NCBI RefSeq assembly: GCF_001305675.1
Contig: NZ_CP011853.1
Location: forward strand, 3,472,001 to 3,536,000
Direction of reading: 5' to 3'
DNA length: 64,000 nucleotides
Source of the DNA: Gordonia phthalatica
Lineage (GTDB): Bacteria; Actinomycetota; Actinomycetes; Mycobacteriales; Mycobacteriaceae
The notes beneath the pieces were generated by a model that saw only the letters and a program-made list of their open reading frames with translations, ran no database searches and was not told the DNA's origin. This document shows positions 18,771 through 27,318 of the stretch, piece after piece. A program made the position numbers and the translations under genes. The first letter of the stretch is position 1. Each line of letters begins with the position of its first letter.

Positions 18771-20125
18771 CAGTGCTCCCTTCTCCGGTAGGCGACGCGG
18801 CACGGCTGCTGCAGCTGCACCACCATCTTCGAGTGGTCGTTCCGGTAGCTGTCGGGGTCTTGCGCGAGCGAGAACTCATAGTTCCGCAGCAGCACCGAGA
18901 AGATGGCCTTGAGCTGCATCATCGCGAACTGCGCGCCGACGCACCGGTGCCGTCCGGCGCCGAACGGGATCCACGTCCATCGGTTGACGAGGTCCTCCTG
19001 GCGGGGTTCGTCGTAGCGTGCGGGGTCGAAGTCGTCGGGGTTGGGGAAGTCTTCGGGCAGTCGGTTGGAGACGGCGGGCGACACCGCGATCGACTGTCCC
19101 TTGCGGACGGTGACGCCGCCGACCTCGAAGTCCTCCTGAACCAGCCGCATCAGGATGATGAGCGGCGGATGCAGCCGCAACGCCTCCTTGATCGCGCCCT
19201 CCAGCTTCGGGATCTGCCGCATCGCCGCGAAGGAGTACTCGGTTCCATCCGAATAGAGGGTGTCCAGTTCGTCGACGACGTCCGCCAGGTACTCCGGGTG
19301 CTTGAGAAGCTCGATCAGCGTCCACGCCGCGGTGCCCGACGTGGTGTGGTGGCCGGCGAACATCATCGAGATGAAGATGCCGGTGACGGTGTCCGGACTG
19401 AACATCTGCGAGCCGTCGTCGCTGCGCAGCATCACCAGGACGTCGAGGAGGTCGCGGTCGTCCTTGTCCGCGGGCGGGTTCGCGATGCGCTTCTCGAGCA
19501 CGCCGCCGATGAACTCCACCAGTTCCTCGCGCGCGGCGTCGCGGCGCCGGAAGCTCTCGATGTCGGCGTGCATGTCGACGTAGGCGATGGGATCGGTGCC
19601 CTGCTCCAGCTCGTGATAGAGGTGCGCGATGTGCCCGGACAGCTCCTCCCGGAACTTGCGGCCGATCAGGCATGACGACGAGGTGTAGAGGGTGAGTTCG
19701 GCGAAGAAGTCGAGCAGATCGATCTCCCCCTCGTCACCCCAGCCGGCGATCATCCGCTCCACCTCGTCCGGGATGGTCACGGCGTGCTGCTTCATGTGGG
19801 CGCCCTTGAGCGCCTGGTTGTGCAGCATCTCCGACCGCCGTTCGGGGCTGGTGTCGAAGACGACGCCCTCGCCGAAGATCGGTGTCATGAACGGATAGGC
19901 GGCGCCCTGGTCGAGGACCTCGTCGGGGGCGCGGAAGAACTCCTCGTTGGCGGCGGCGCCGCTGACGAGGACCACTTCGCGGTCGGCGAGCTGGAACATG
20001 CCGACTTCCCCGTGCTCGTCGCGGACGCGGCGGAAGAGTCCGATGGGGTCGGCGGCCAGCTCGTCCAGGTGGCCGTGCTCGCCGGTGCCGCCCGAGACGC
20101 GGGCCGCCGTGGTGTCGACGGTCAT
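18770..20125 (-). CDS. cyp51: cytochrome P450 CYP51 (sterol 14-alpha-demethylase family)
   Basis: A 451-residue P450, the same length as M. tuberculosis CYP51B1 and strongly similar along its whole length, from RVSGGTGEHGHL at the N-terminus. The I-helix oxygen-activation motif is FAGHHTTSG, the K-helix pair is EALR, and the heme loop is FGAGRHRCVG with the thiolate Cys near residue 395. The characteristic AYPFMTPIFGEGVVFD substrate-side segment is present. It removes the 14-alpha-methyl of sterols; the natural substrate in actinobacteria is debated. ATGA overlap with the upstream SDR gene sets the start. Confidence 0.96.
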   Translation of the reverse strand: MTVDTTAARVSGGTGEHGHLDELAADPIGLFRRVRDEHGEVGMFQLADREVVLVSGAAANEEFFRAPDEVLDQGAAYPFMTPIFGEGVVFDTSPERRSEMLHNQALKGAHMKQHAVTIPDEVERMIAGWGDEGEIDLLDFFAELTLYTSSSCLIGRKFREELSGHIAHLYHELEQGTDPIAYVDMHADIESFRRRDAAREELVEFIGGVLEKRIANPPADKDDRDLLDVLVMLRSDDGSQMFSPDTVTGIFISMMFAGHHTTSGTAAWTLIELLKHPEYLADVVDELDTLYSDGTEYSFAAMRQIPKLEGAIKEALRLHPPLIILMRLVQEDFEVGGVTVRKGQSIAVSPAVSNRLPEDFPNPDDFDPARYDEPRQEDLVNRWTWIPFGAGRHRCVGAQFAMMQLKAIFSVLLRNYEFSLAQDPDSYRNDHSKMVVQLQQPCRVAYRRREH

Positions 20126-20922
20126 GCGGGAGCTCCTTCGGTCGGGACCGGTGCGGTCAGCTTTCCTTCGGCTTCGACGTCCACCGACCGCATGTGCGCG
20201 CCCGGCGGCATCGAGATCATCGCCATCACGGCGGCGGCCAGATTCTCGGGTCGCAGGAAGTGCCCGTGCCGCGCGAGGCCGAACTTGATCCAGTCGTTGA
20301 GCATGGCCTCGGTCTGCTTCTGGTCCAGGTTCATGCCCATCCCGGTGAGGGTCTGGCCGGGTCGGACGAGTCCGGTGCGGACGCCGGTCCCCTCCAGTTC
20401 CAGGCCGAGGGTCGCGGCGAGGCCCTCGATGCCGAACTTGGCGGCGACGTAGGCCGACGACCACGGCCGCGGATGCGCGACGACGTCGGAACTGATGAAC
20501 ACGATGTCGCCGCGCCGCCGCCCGATCATGGCGGGGGCGACGGTTCGGTAGACGCGGTAGGCGCCGACCAGGTGGACGTCGATCTGCGCGGCCCACTCCT
20601 CGACGGGCATCTCGTGGGCGAGACCGATCTGGAGATCCCCGGCACCGGTGACCACCACTTCCAGTGGTCCGAGCGACTCCTCCGCGGAGGCGACGGCGGC
20701 GCGGACGGAGTCGTCGTCGGTCACGTCCAGTGGGACGGCGACGGCCTCACCGCCGTCGGCGACGATCTGCGCGGCGATCTCCGCGCACTTCTCCTCCCGG
20801 CGGGCGCCGAGTGCGACGGGATGTCCCGCTGCGGCGAGCATGCGGGCGGTGGCCTCGCCGATGCCCGACGAGGCGCCGGCGACGAGGGCGGGTCGTCGGT
20901 CGGGGTGGGGTTGGAAGCGCAT
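20122..20922 (-). CDS. short-chain dehydrogenase/reductase (Rv0765c-like)
   Basis: A 266-residue SDR. The cofactor glycine motif AGASSGIGEATARML is near residue 18 and the catalytic Ser-Tyr-Lys set reads FISSD followed by SAYVAAKFG. It should oxidise or reduce a hydroxyl or keto group on a lipid substrate. ATG at 20922 overlaps the CYP123 stop by one base (TGATG); a GTG three nt earlier is possible. It sits between the two P450 genes exactly as Rv0765c does, so a role with their products is likely but unproven. Confidence 0.9.
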   Translation of the reverse strand: MRFQPHPDRRPALVAGASSGIGEATARMLAAAGHPVALGARREEKCAEIAAQIVADGGEAVAVPLDVTDDDSVRAAVASAEESLGPLEVVVTGAGDLQIGLAHEMPVEEWAAQIDVHLVGAYRVYRTVAPAMIGRRRGDIVFISSDVVAHPRPWSSAYVAAKFGIEGLAATLGLELEGTGVRTGLVRPGQTLTGMGMNLDQKQTEAMLNDWIKFGLARHGHFLRPENLAAAVMAMISMPPGAHMRSVDVEAEGKLTAPVPTEGAPA

Positions 20923-22181
20923 CACCGGGCCTGCACTCTCATCGGGAGCGAGGCGAAGCCCCGCACGTTCACCGAGTGGACACGGTCGGCGGCAGCCAGG
21001 TCGAGGTCGTAGTCGCGCACCGTGCGCACGAACTCGGCGAGGCCGACCTCCGCCTCGAGCCGCGCCAGGTGCGCGCCGAGACAGAAGTGGGTGCCGCGGC
21101 CGAACGAGAGGATGGTGCGCCGACTGTCGCGACCGATCCGATACCGGTCTGCGTCGGGCCCGAAGACCTCTTCGTCGCGGTTCGCGGATCCGATCAGGAG
21201 CAGCACGCGATCACCCGCGGGGATGGTGCGGTCGCCGACGTCGACGTCCTCGAGCACTCGCCGCAGCAGCATCTGGGTCGACGTGTCGTACCGGAGCGTC
21301 TCCTGCACCCAGTCCTGCACGCTCTCCCGCGGATCGGCGCCGTCGTGCACCGATGCGAGGATCGACGCCACCTGCTCGTGGTGGCGATGCCCCCAGTAGA
21401 CGGAGTTGCCGAGGAGTTTGGTGGTGGTCTCGTTCCCGGCGACCACCATCAGCATCATGAAGCCGATGATCTCCTGGTCGGTGAGGCTGGTGAGTTCGCC
21501 GTCGTCGTCGCGGATCTCGGCGCCGATCAGCGCGGAGACGAGGTCGTCGGCGAGGTTCGCTCGCCGGTCGGCGAGCAGTGCGGTGTAGAAGGCGTGCAGT
21601 TCCAGATACGCGTTGATCGCCGCGTTCGGCACGTCTGTGACGCCCTCTTCGCGGTGGATCAGCAGGTCGGACTGCGCGCGCAGGTAGCGGCGGTCGTCGT
21701 GGCCGACGCCGAGGAGTTCGGAGACCACGTCCATCGGGAGCAGGCCCGCGTAGTCGTGGACGAAGTCGAACTCCCCCATCTCCAGGCACCGTTCCCAATG
21801 CCGCCGTGCCAGCTCCTCGATGCGGGGGCCGAGCTCACTGACCCGGCGCGGCGTGAAGCCGGTGGAGACCAGCTTCCGCAGTCGCATGTGCCGCGGATCG
21901 TCCATCGCCAGGAAGCTCATCGCGTATTCGGCGTTCTCGTTGTACGACGCCGCATCCATCGAGACGCCCCAGCTGTTGGAGAGCCGGACGTTGTCGCGGA
22001 AGGCCGCGTCCACATCGGCGTGCCGGGCGAGGGCCCAGAAGTCGCCGTCGTCGTTCCGGTAGACGGGGGCGTCGCGCCGCAGGCGCGCGTAGACGGGGTA
22101 CGGGTCCTCGTGGAAGTCGTAGTCGTAGGGATCGAAAGGGATGCGGCCCTGCGTGCCGGGCGGCATGTCGGCGACGGTCAT
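20922..22181 (-). CDS. cytochrome P450 (CYP123-like, Rv0766c position)
   Basis: A 419-residue P450. The I-helix motif is VVAGNETTT, the K-helix pair ETLR, and the heme loop FGRGTHFCLGAHLAR. Its position after the TetR gene and before the SDR gene matches cyp123 (Rv0766c) of M. tuberculosis, and the sequence style agrees. The substrate is unknown. ATG at 22181 overlaps the TetR stop as ATGA, which rules out the much longer upstream reading. It is coupled through the operon to a 3Fe-4S ferredoxin that can supply electrons. Confidence 0.9.
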   Translation of the reverse strand: MTVADMPPGTQGRIPFDPYDYDFHEDPYPVYARLRRDAPVYRNDDGDFWALARHADVDAAFRDNVRLSNSWGVSMDAASYNENAEYAMSFLAMDDPRHMRLRKLVSTGFTPRRVSELGPRIEELARRHWERCLEMGEFDFVHDYAGLLPMDVVSELLGVGHDDRRYLRAQSDLLIHREEGVTDVPNAAINAYLELHAFYTALLADRRANLADDLVSALIGAEIRDDDGELTSLTDQEIIGFMMLMVVAGNETTTKLLGNSVYWGHRHHEQVASILASVHDGADPRESVQDWVQETLRYDTSTQMLLRRVLEDVDVGDRTIPAGDRVLLLIGSANRDEEVFGPDADRYRIGRDSRRTILSFGRGTHFCLGAHLARLEAEVGLAEFVRTVRDYDLDLAAADRVHSVNVRGFASLPMRVQAR

Positions 22182-22774
22182 GACGGTCCCATCAGCAGTT
22201 GCGCGGCGGCGACGAGCCGCTCGGACGTGGCTTCGTAGGTCAGGTGGCCCATGCCCGCGGTCACCAGCCCGCCGGCGTAGAGCATCTGCAGTGCGTCGAC
22301 CACCCGCTCGGCGTCGGGACGGTCGTGCCCGACCGCCGCGGTGAGCCGGTCGTGGATGAACCCGCCGATCCGCCACCGCAGATGTTCGGAGTCGGGGTCG
22401 TTGCCGAGTAGCGCGACGGTCACCGCGCCGCCGAGCTGTCCCTCCCCCGCGACCACCATCGAGACACCGCGCAGCACCTGCGCGACGCGATCGAACGGCG
22501 GGAGCGCCGGATCCGGCTCGGGCACCCCCGCGGCGAGCCGGCGCCAGAAGACCTCGGCCACCAGGTGGCTCTTGGAGCTGAAGTAGGTGTACGCGGTAGC
22601 GGGCGCGATGCCCGACCGCTTGGCGACGTCGCGGATGGTGAGGGCGTCGTACCCGCCCGCGGCGAGGATCTCGACGGCCACGTCGACCATCGTCGCGATC
22701 TTCTCGGCCTGCTGCGGACTCAGTCGACGACGCGTGGACTCCTGCGCGACTCCGGAAACGGCGGGGGTGGACAT
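22178..22774 (-). CDS. TetR-family regulator of the CYP51 locus (Rv0767c-like)
   Basis: A 198-residue TetR protein with the HTH LTIRDVAKRSGIAPATAYTYFSSKSHL near residue 45. ATG at 22774 is preferred over a GTG three codons upstream. A TAGAGT hexamer 12 nt upstream is a possible -10. It heads the leftward P450 operon and diverges from the rightward aldehyde dehydrogenase operon, the same arrangement as Rv0767c/Rv0768. It therefore probably controls both operons from the short intergenic region, where a repeated GTCCAGA lies. Confidence 0.9.
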   Translation of the reverse strand: MSTPAVSGVAQESTRRRLSPQQAEKIATMVDVAVEILAAGGYDALTIRDVAKRSGIAPATAYTYFSSKSHLVAEVFWRRLAAGVPEPDPALPPFDRVAQVLRGVSMVVAGEGQLGGAVTVALLGNDPDSEHLRWRIGGFIHDRLTAAVGHDRPDAERVVDALQMLYAGGLVTAGMGHLTYEATSERLVAAAQLLMGPS

Positions 22775-22805
22775 GTGACGCACGCTACTCTAGCGTTGAA
22801 TCGAA

Positions 22806-22824
22806 GTCCAGACACTTGTCCAGA
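22806..22824. promoter_or_regulatory. repeated GTCCAGA in the divergent TetR/aldA intergenic region
   Basis: Two GTCCAGA copies (22806-22812, 22818-22824) flank GACA-CT-TGTC, a short dyad, between the divergent starts. It is a candidate TetR site but the evidence is thin. Confidence 0.3.
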
Positions 22825-22838
22825 TGGAGTTCCAAAGT

Positions 22839-24320
22839 ATGGCTCAACCCCTCCCTCCGCTCCGCCCCGACACCGCCAGCAGGCTCCTCATCGACGGCAC
22901 GCTGATACCCGGCTCCGGCGGCACCTTCGACGTTCTCAACCCCGCCACCGAAGAGGTCCTCGGCCGGGCCGCCGAAGCCACCGCGGCCGACATGGATCAG
23001 GCGATCGCCGCCGCCCGCCGCGCCTTCGACGCCACCGATTGGTCCCGCGATCACGCGTTCCGCGCCCGCTGCCTTCGTCAACTGCGCGACGCCCTCCTGC
23101 TCCACGCCGAAGAACTCCGCGAGTTGACCGTCGCCGAAGTCGGCTGCCCCACCTTCCTCACCCACGGCCCGCAGTTGATCGGGCCGATCACCGACCTCGG
23201 CTACTTCGCCGACCTGGCCGAGAACCACGACTGGACCGTCGATCTCGGCGAGGCCAGCCCCATGGGCATCAAGAACCGCCGCGAACTCCGGTCCGAGGCC
23301 GTCGGCGTCGTCGGCGCCATCACGCCGTGGAACTTCCCGCACCAGATCAACTTCGCCAAGATCGGTCCCGCCCTCGCCGCGGGCTGCACCGTGGTCCTGA
23401 AGCCCGCACCCGACACCCCGTGGTGCGCCGCGCTCGTCGGCCGGGTGATCGCGGAGGAGACCGACTTCCCGCCCGGTGTCGTCAACATCGTCACGTCCAC
23501 CGACCACGGACTCGGCGAGCAACTGTGCACCGATCCGCGCGTCGACCTGATCTCGTTCACCGGCTCCACCGCCACCGGACGGAAGGTGATGGCCGCCGCC
23601 GCACCGACCCTCAAGAAGGTGTTCCTGGAACTCGGCGGCAAGTCGGCGTTCATCGTGCTCGACGACGCTGACCTCGGCGCCGCCTGCAGCATGGCCGCGT
23701 TCTCCGTCGTCACCCACGCCGGTCAGGGATGCGCCATCACCACCCGACTCGTGGTCCCGCGCGCGCAGTTCGACGACGCCGTCGCCGCCACCCGGAACGC
23801 GCTCTCCGGCCTGGCCGCCGACGACCCGACGAAGGCCGGCACGGTCTGCGGCCCGCTGATCTCCGCACGCCAGCGCGAACGCGTCGAGGGATACCTGCGG
23901 CTCGCCGTCGAGGAGGGCGGCACGATCGAGATCGGCGGCGGCAGACCGGCAGACAAGGAGAAGGGGTTCTACATCGAACCGACGCTCATCTCGGGCGTCG
24001 ACAACTCCTCGCGGGTCGCTCAAGAGGAGATCTTCGGTCCCGTCTTGGTGATCCTCCCTCACGACGGCGACCAGGATGCGATCGACATCGCCAACGACTC
24101 CCCCTACGGGCTCTCCGGTGCCGTGTGGGGCACCGACCCGGGTCGCATCGACGCCGTCGTCAACGGCGTCCGCACCGGAACGATGAGCGTCAACGGAGGG
24201 ATCTGGTACTCCGCCGACGTCCCCTTCGGCGGCTACAAGCAGAGCGGGATCGGGCGCGAAATGGGGGAGGCGGGTTTTTCCGAGTATCTCGAGATCAAGT
24301 CAGTTGCTCGTCCGGTGTGA
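22839..24320 (+). CDS. aldehyde dehydrogenase (AldA/Rv0768-like)
   Basis: A 493-residue NAD-dependent aldehyde dehydrogenase. The substrate-facing VVGAITPWNFPH, the general-base Glu in FLELGGKSA and the nucleophilic Cys in THAGQGCAITTR are all visible. ATG at 22839 has GGAG nine nt upstream; an earlier ATG at 22824 falls inside the presumed operator, so I prefer the later one. It starts the rightward half of a locus syntenic with Rv0768-Rv0771. A role in oxidising an aldehyde released by the P450 operon is attractive but is inference. Confidence 0.93.
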   Translation: MAQPLPPLRPDTASRLLIDGTLIPGSGGTFDVLNPATEEVLGRAAEATAADMDQAIAAARRAFDATDWSRDHAFRARCLRQLRDALLLHAEELRELTVAEVGCPTFLTHGPQLIGPITDLGYFADLAENHDWTVDLGEASPMGIKNRRELRSEAVGVVGAITPWNFPHQINFAKIGPALAAGCTVVLKPAPDTPWCAALVGRVIAEETDFPPGVVNIVTSTDHGLGEQLCTDPRVDLISFTGSTATGRKVMAAAAPTLKKVFLELGGKSAFIVLDDADLGAACSMAAFSVVTHAGQGCAITTRLVVPRAQFDDAVAATRNALSGLAADDPTKAGTVCGPLISARQRERVEGYLRLAVEEGGTIEIGGGRPADKEKGFYIEPTLISGVDNSSRVAQEEIFGPVLVILPHDGDQDAIDIANDSPYGLSGAVWGTDPGRIDAVVNGVRTGTMSVNGGIWYSADVPFGGYKQSGIGREMGEAGFSEYLEIKSVARPV

Positions 24321-24339
24321 GTCCTGAGGGTCGTATCCC

Positions 24340-24435
24340 GGGGTTGGGCGGGGACGTTGCTCCTCGACAGTCCTCGCTCCTCGGCTAGCGCCTCGTCACT
24401 GCGGAGAGCTCGTCGCAACCTCCCCGCCCAACCCC
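24340..24435. repeat. 21-bp inverted repeat with 54-nt loop
   Basis: This element fills most of the 218-nt gap between the aldehyde dehydrogenase and SDR genes. The arms are GGGGTTGGGCGGGGACGTTGC-like (24340-24360) and its complement at 24415-24435, matching at 20 of 21 positions. The loop holds a second, partial dyad around GGCTAGCGCC. The RNA would fold into a long stem that could attenuate or protect the operon transcript. The rest of the gap shows nothing else apart from the AAAGGA ribosome site at 24528. Confidence 0.55.
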
Positions 24436-24538
24436 TGTCGCGTCGCTCCGCTCGTTCCAGCGCTGCACCCCCACCCGCTTACACGGACGGCTTGCCGCTA
24501 TCGACCTTCCCGTTCCTCCACCCAGCGAAAGGATCGTC

Positions 24539-25270
24539 ATGAATAAATTCGAAGACAAGACAGCCATCGTCACCGGTGCCGCCGGAGGCATCGGCGAAGC
24601 GTATGTGCGCGCTCTCGCGGCGGAGGGTGCGTACGTCGTCATCGCCGACGTCAACGACGAGGCGGGGCAGGCGGTCGCCGACTCCATCGGCGGCATGTAC
24701 TGCCACACCGACGTCGCCGATCCCGACTCCGCCGCGGCGTTGGCGAAGGCGGTGGTCGACGAGCGAGGGCGGATCGACGCGCTGGTCAACAACGCCGCCA
24801 TCTACGGCGGCATGAAACTCGACTTCCTCACCACCGTCCCGTGGGACTACTACAAGAAGTTCATGAGCGTGAACCTCGACGGCGCGCTCAACGTGACCCG
24901 CGCCTGCTACAAGCACATGCGGCACGGCGGCGCCATCGTCAACCAGTCGTCCACCGCGGCGTGGGTGTACAGCGGCTTCTACGGCCTGGCGAAGGTCGGC
25001 GTCAACGGTCTCACCCAGCAGCTGGCGGTCGAGCTCGGCGGGCAGCGGATCCGCATCAACGCCATCGCGCCCGGACCCATCGACACCGAGGCCACCCGCT
25101 CCACCACCCCGCCCGAGATGGTGAAGGACATGGTGTCCAAGCTGCCTCTCGGCCGGATGGGGACGCCGGACGACCTGGTCGGCATGTGCCTGTTCCTGTT
25201 GTCCGACGAGGCCTCGTGGATCACCGGCCAAATCTTCAACGTCGACGGCGGACAGGTCATCCGCTCATGA
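24539..25270 (+). CDS. short-chain dehydrogenase/reductase (Rv0769-like)
   Basis: A 243-residue SDR with cofactor motif TGAAGGIGEAYVRAL, the NNA motif in ALVNNAAIYGG, and the catalytic set in QSSTAAWVYSGFYGLAK (Ser, Tyr and Lys). The C-terminus GQIFNVDGGQVI is typical of classical SDRs. It reduces or oxidises a hydroxyl/keto group with NAD(P). The stop overlaps the next gene as ATGA. It holds the Rv0769 position in the conserved locus. AAAGGA lies just upstream of the start. Confidence 0.92.
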   Translation: MNKFEDKTAIVTGAAGGIGEAYVRALAAEGAYVVIADVNDEAGQAVADSIGGMYCHTDVADPDSAAALAKAVVDERGRIDALVNNAAIYGGMKLDFLTTVPWDYYKKFMSVNLDGALNVTRACYKHMRHGGAIVNQSSTAAWVYSGFYGLAKVGVNGLTQQLAVELGGQRIRINAIAPGPIDTEATRSTTPPEMVKDMVSKLPLGRMGTPDDLVGMCLFLLSDEASWITGQIFNVDGGQVIRS

Positions 25271-26136
25271 GCGAGACCCTCCGCCTCGGCTACGTCGGTC
25301 TCGGAAACATCGGCGGACCGATGGCCGCCCGCCTCGCCGCGGCCTCGCCGACGACCGTCTTCGACGTCTCGGACGACGCGGTCGCCCGCCTGGTCGACGC
25401 GGGCGCGACCGCCGCCGACACCCTCGCCGACCTGGCACAGCGCAGCGACCTCGTGAGCATCTGCGTGCGCGAAGACGCCCAGGTCCGCGACGTCGTCGCC
25501 GACCTGATCCCCCACCTTGCTCCCGGATCCCTGATCGCCGTCCACTCGACGATCGCCCCGGCGACCGCGTCCGAGCAGGCCGCACTGTGCGCCGAGCACG
25601 ATGTGCTTCTCCTGGACGCCCCGATCTCCGGCGGCGCGCCGGGCGCCCAGCAGGGGCGCTTGGCGATCATGATCGGCGGCGACCGCGGCGCCTACGAGCG
25701 CGCGAAGGCGGCCCTCGCGCCGGCGGGCGACATGATCGTGCACGCCGGCCCGAACGCAGGCGACGGCACCCGCATGAAGCTGGCCCGCAACCTGCTGCAC
25801 TTCGTCTCCTTCACCGCGACCGCCGAAGCCGCACGCCTGGCCGAGGCCGCGGGCATCGACATCGCGAAGCTGGGTCGGGTGGTCCGCCACACCGACGCCA
25901 TCACCGGCGGCGCGGGTGCCATCATGCTGCGCGACACCACCGCCGCCATCGCCCCCGACGACTTCTGGTTCGACGTGTTCACGCACGTCCGCGATCTCGG
26001 CGAGAAGGACCTGAGCCTCGCACTCGACCTCGCCGACAGCCTCGGCGTCGACCTCCCGCTGGGCCGCCGCGCCCGCACCGACCTGGCCGCCGGACTCGGT
26101 GTGCCGCACACCGACTCCCAAGGAGACGAACGATGA
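25267..26136 (+). CDS. 3-hydroxyisobutyrate dehydrogenase-family protein (Rv0770-like)
   Basis: A 289-residue beta-hydroxyacid dehydrogenase. The Rossmann motif GYVGLGNIGGPMAARL starts at residue 8 and the substrate motif DAPISGGAPGAQQG lies near residue 115. The catalytic Lys region reads RMKLARNLLHF, where the family usually has KxxNN; the second Asn-type position is altered. It would oxidise a 3-hydroxy acid or reduce the semialdehyde. ATGA couples it to the SDR before it, and its stop overlaps the next start in the same way. It is positionally equivalent to Rv0770. Confidence 0.9.
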   Translation: MSETLRLGYVGLGNIGGPMAARLAAASPTTVFDVSDDAVARLVDAGATAADTLADLAQRSDLVSICVREDAQVRDVVADLIPHLAPGSLIAVHSTIAPATASEQAALCAEHDVLLLDAPISGGAPGAQQGRLAIMIGGDRGAYERAKAALAPAGDMIVHAGPNAGDGTRMKLARNLLHFVSFTATAEAARLAEAAGIDIAKLGRVVRHTDAITGGAGAIMLRDTTAAIAPDDFWFDVFTHVRDLGEKDLSLALDLADSLGVDLPLGRRARTDLAAGLGVPHTDSQGDER

Positions 26137-26522
26137 CCGATGACACCACCGCTCCCGAGATGACCGACCAGCGCCGCAAGGGCCTGCGCGTGATGTCGGA
26201 GGTGTACGGCTGGGAGATGTCCGACGGCCCCGGCGACTTCTTCGCGCACACCGCCGACCAGGTCTTCGGCGAGGTGTGGAGCCGCGAGGGCCTCACCCAC
26301 CGCGACCGCCGACTGCTGCTGCTCGGCGCGCTGGCCGCGAACGGGCAGGTCGACATCGCTGAGATCCAGGCGGGCGCCGCCCTCGGCAACGGGGAGCTGA
26401 CCCCGGAGGAGCTCAACGAGATCGGCCTGTTCCTCTGCTACTACGTCGGATGGCCGATGGGCACCAAGATGACGATGATGTTCGGCGAGCAGATCAAGAA
26501 GCACCGCCGATCCGGGAAGTGA
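26133..26522 (+). CDS. carboxymuconolactone decarboxylase-family protein (Rv0771-like)
   Basis: A 129-residue protein with the all-helical CMD/AhpD fold, e.g. HTADQVFGEVWSREGLTHRDRRLLLLGAL. The CxxC pair of AhpD-type peroxidase reductants is absent, so a redox role like AhpD is unlikely. CMD-type decarboxylase or a related lyase activity is possible. It is the last gene of the conserved rightward block, coupled by ATGA with AGGAG at 26121. It matches Rv0771 in place, though it is slightly shorter. Confidence 0.85.
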   Translation: MTDDTTAPEMTDQRRKGLRVMSEVYGWEMSDGPGDFFAHTADQVFGEVWSREGLTHRDRRLLLLGALAANGQVDIAEIQAGAALGNGELTPEELNEIGLFLCYYVGWPMGTKMTMMFGEQIKKHRRSGK

Positions 26523-26558
26523 TCGCCCACTCGCCCCGTCGCAGGACTGCGACCTACC

Positions 26559-26564
26559 TAAGGT
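26559..26564 (+). promoter_or_regulatory. -10 hexamer TAAGGT
   Basis: The hexamer ends six nt before the ATG of the following thioesterase gene, fitting a leaderless transcript. Confidence 0.5.
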
Positions 26565-26570
26565 GACTCC

Positions 26571-27242
26571 ATGGACTTCCGATTGACCGACATGACCGAC
26601 GACGAGATCGCGCAGGAGCTCAGCGTCGTCGAACCGCTCACCGATTCGGTGCGCGACCTGATCGACGCGGTCATCCGCACCGAGGTGGACGACGACGTGC
26701 TGATCGCCGCCCGCGAGCAGATCGACGCCGTCGTCACCTCGCTGCGGGGGAATCAGAAGCCGGGCAGCTACGGAGTCCCGTTCACCAGGAAGCTGCACGG
26801 GATGCCGTACGGGAATGCGGCGGTCGGCAAGCGCAACGCGATCGCGCCGCCGCTGCGGGTGGAGCATCACGACGACGGCAGCGCCACCAGCGAGGTGGTG
26901 CTGGGCGCCGCGTACGAGGGGCCGGCGGGGCTGGTGCACGGCGGCATCTCCGCGATGCTCCTGGACCAGCTGCTCGGCGAGGTCGTCAGCGTGAGCCAGG
27001 GCGTCCCGTGCTTCACCGGGACGTTGACGGTGAAGTACCTGCGGCCGACGCCGCTCGGCCCGTTGAGTCTGCGCGCGGAGACCACCGGCAGCGAGGGCCG
27101 CAAGTTCTTCGTGCACGCCGAGATCAGTGATGCCGAGGGGCCTACCGTGACCGCCGAGGGCATCATGATCTCCCCCGCGAACATGCCGCGGCACGAGGAA
27201 CTGAAGCGTCTGCGCGCCGAGCTGGCGGCCTCGGCCGAGTAG
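26571..27242 (+). CDS. PaaI-family hot-dog thioesterase
   Basis: A 223-residue protein. Residues about 80-210 form a hot-dog domain with the active-site helix GLVHGGISAMLLDQLLGEV and the strand FTGTLTVKYLRPTPLG. The N-terminal 75 residues are helical and acidic, longer than the minimal family fold. It probably hydrolyses an acyl-CoA. Its own -10 hexamer, six nt before the ATG, separates it from the CYP51-type operon upstream. It ends 76 nt before the amidohydrolase gene; substrate unknown. Confidence 0.85.
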   Translation: MDFRLTDMTDDEIAQELSVVEPLTDSVRDLIDAVIRTEVDDDVLIAAREQIDAVVTSLRGNQKPGSYGVPFTRKLHGMPYGNAAVGKRNAIAPPLRVEHHDDGSATSEVVLGAAYEGPAGLVHGGISAMLLDQLLGEVVSVSQGVPCFTGTLTVKYLRPTPLGPLSLRAETTGSEGRKFFVHAEISDAEGPTVTAEGIMISPANMPRHEELKRLRAELAASAE

Positions 27243-27255
27243 GAACATCCTCGAC

Positions 27256-27269
27256 CGAGCGATCACTCG
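27256..27269. promoter_or_regulatory. short palindrome before the amidohydrolase gene
   Basis: CGAGCGATCACTCG is a dyad with one mismatched pair, enclosed by GGAACAT/ATGTTCC arms (27242-27248, 27275-27281). It lies upstream of the -10 hexamer TAGCGT and is a possible operator. Confidence 0.3.
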
Positions 27270-27305
27270 TTCGCATGTTCCGGGGACGCTCGAACCGCGC
27301 CCCGG

Positions 27306-27311
27306 TAGCGT
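27306..27311 (+). promoter_or_regulatory. -10 hexamer TAGCGT
   Basis: It ends seven nt before the amidohydrolase ATG, as expected for a leaderless mRNA. No good ribosome site is seen there. Confidence 0.5.
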
Positions 27312-27318
27312 CGAAGTC

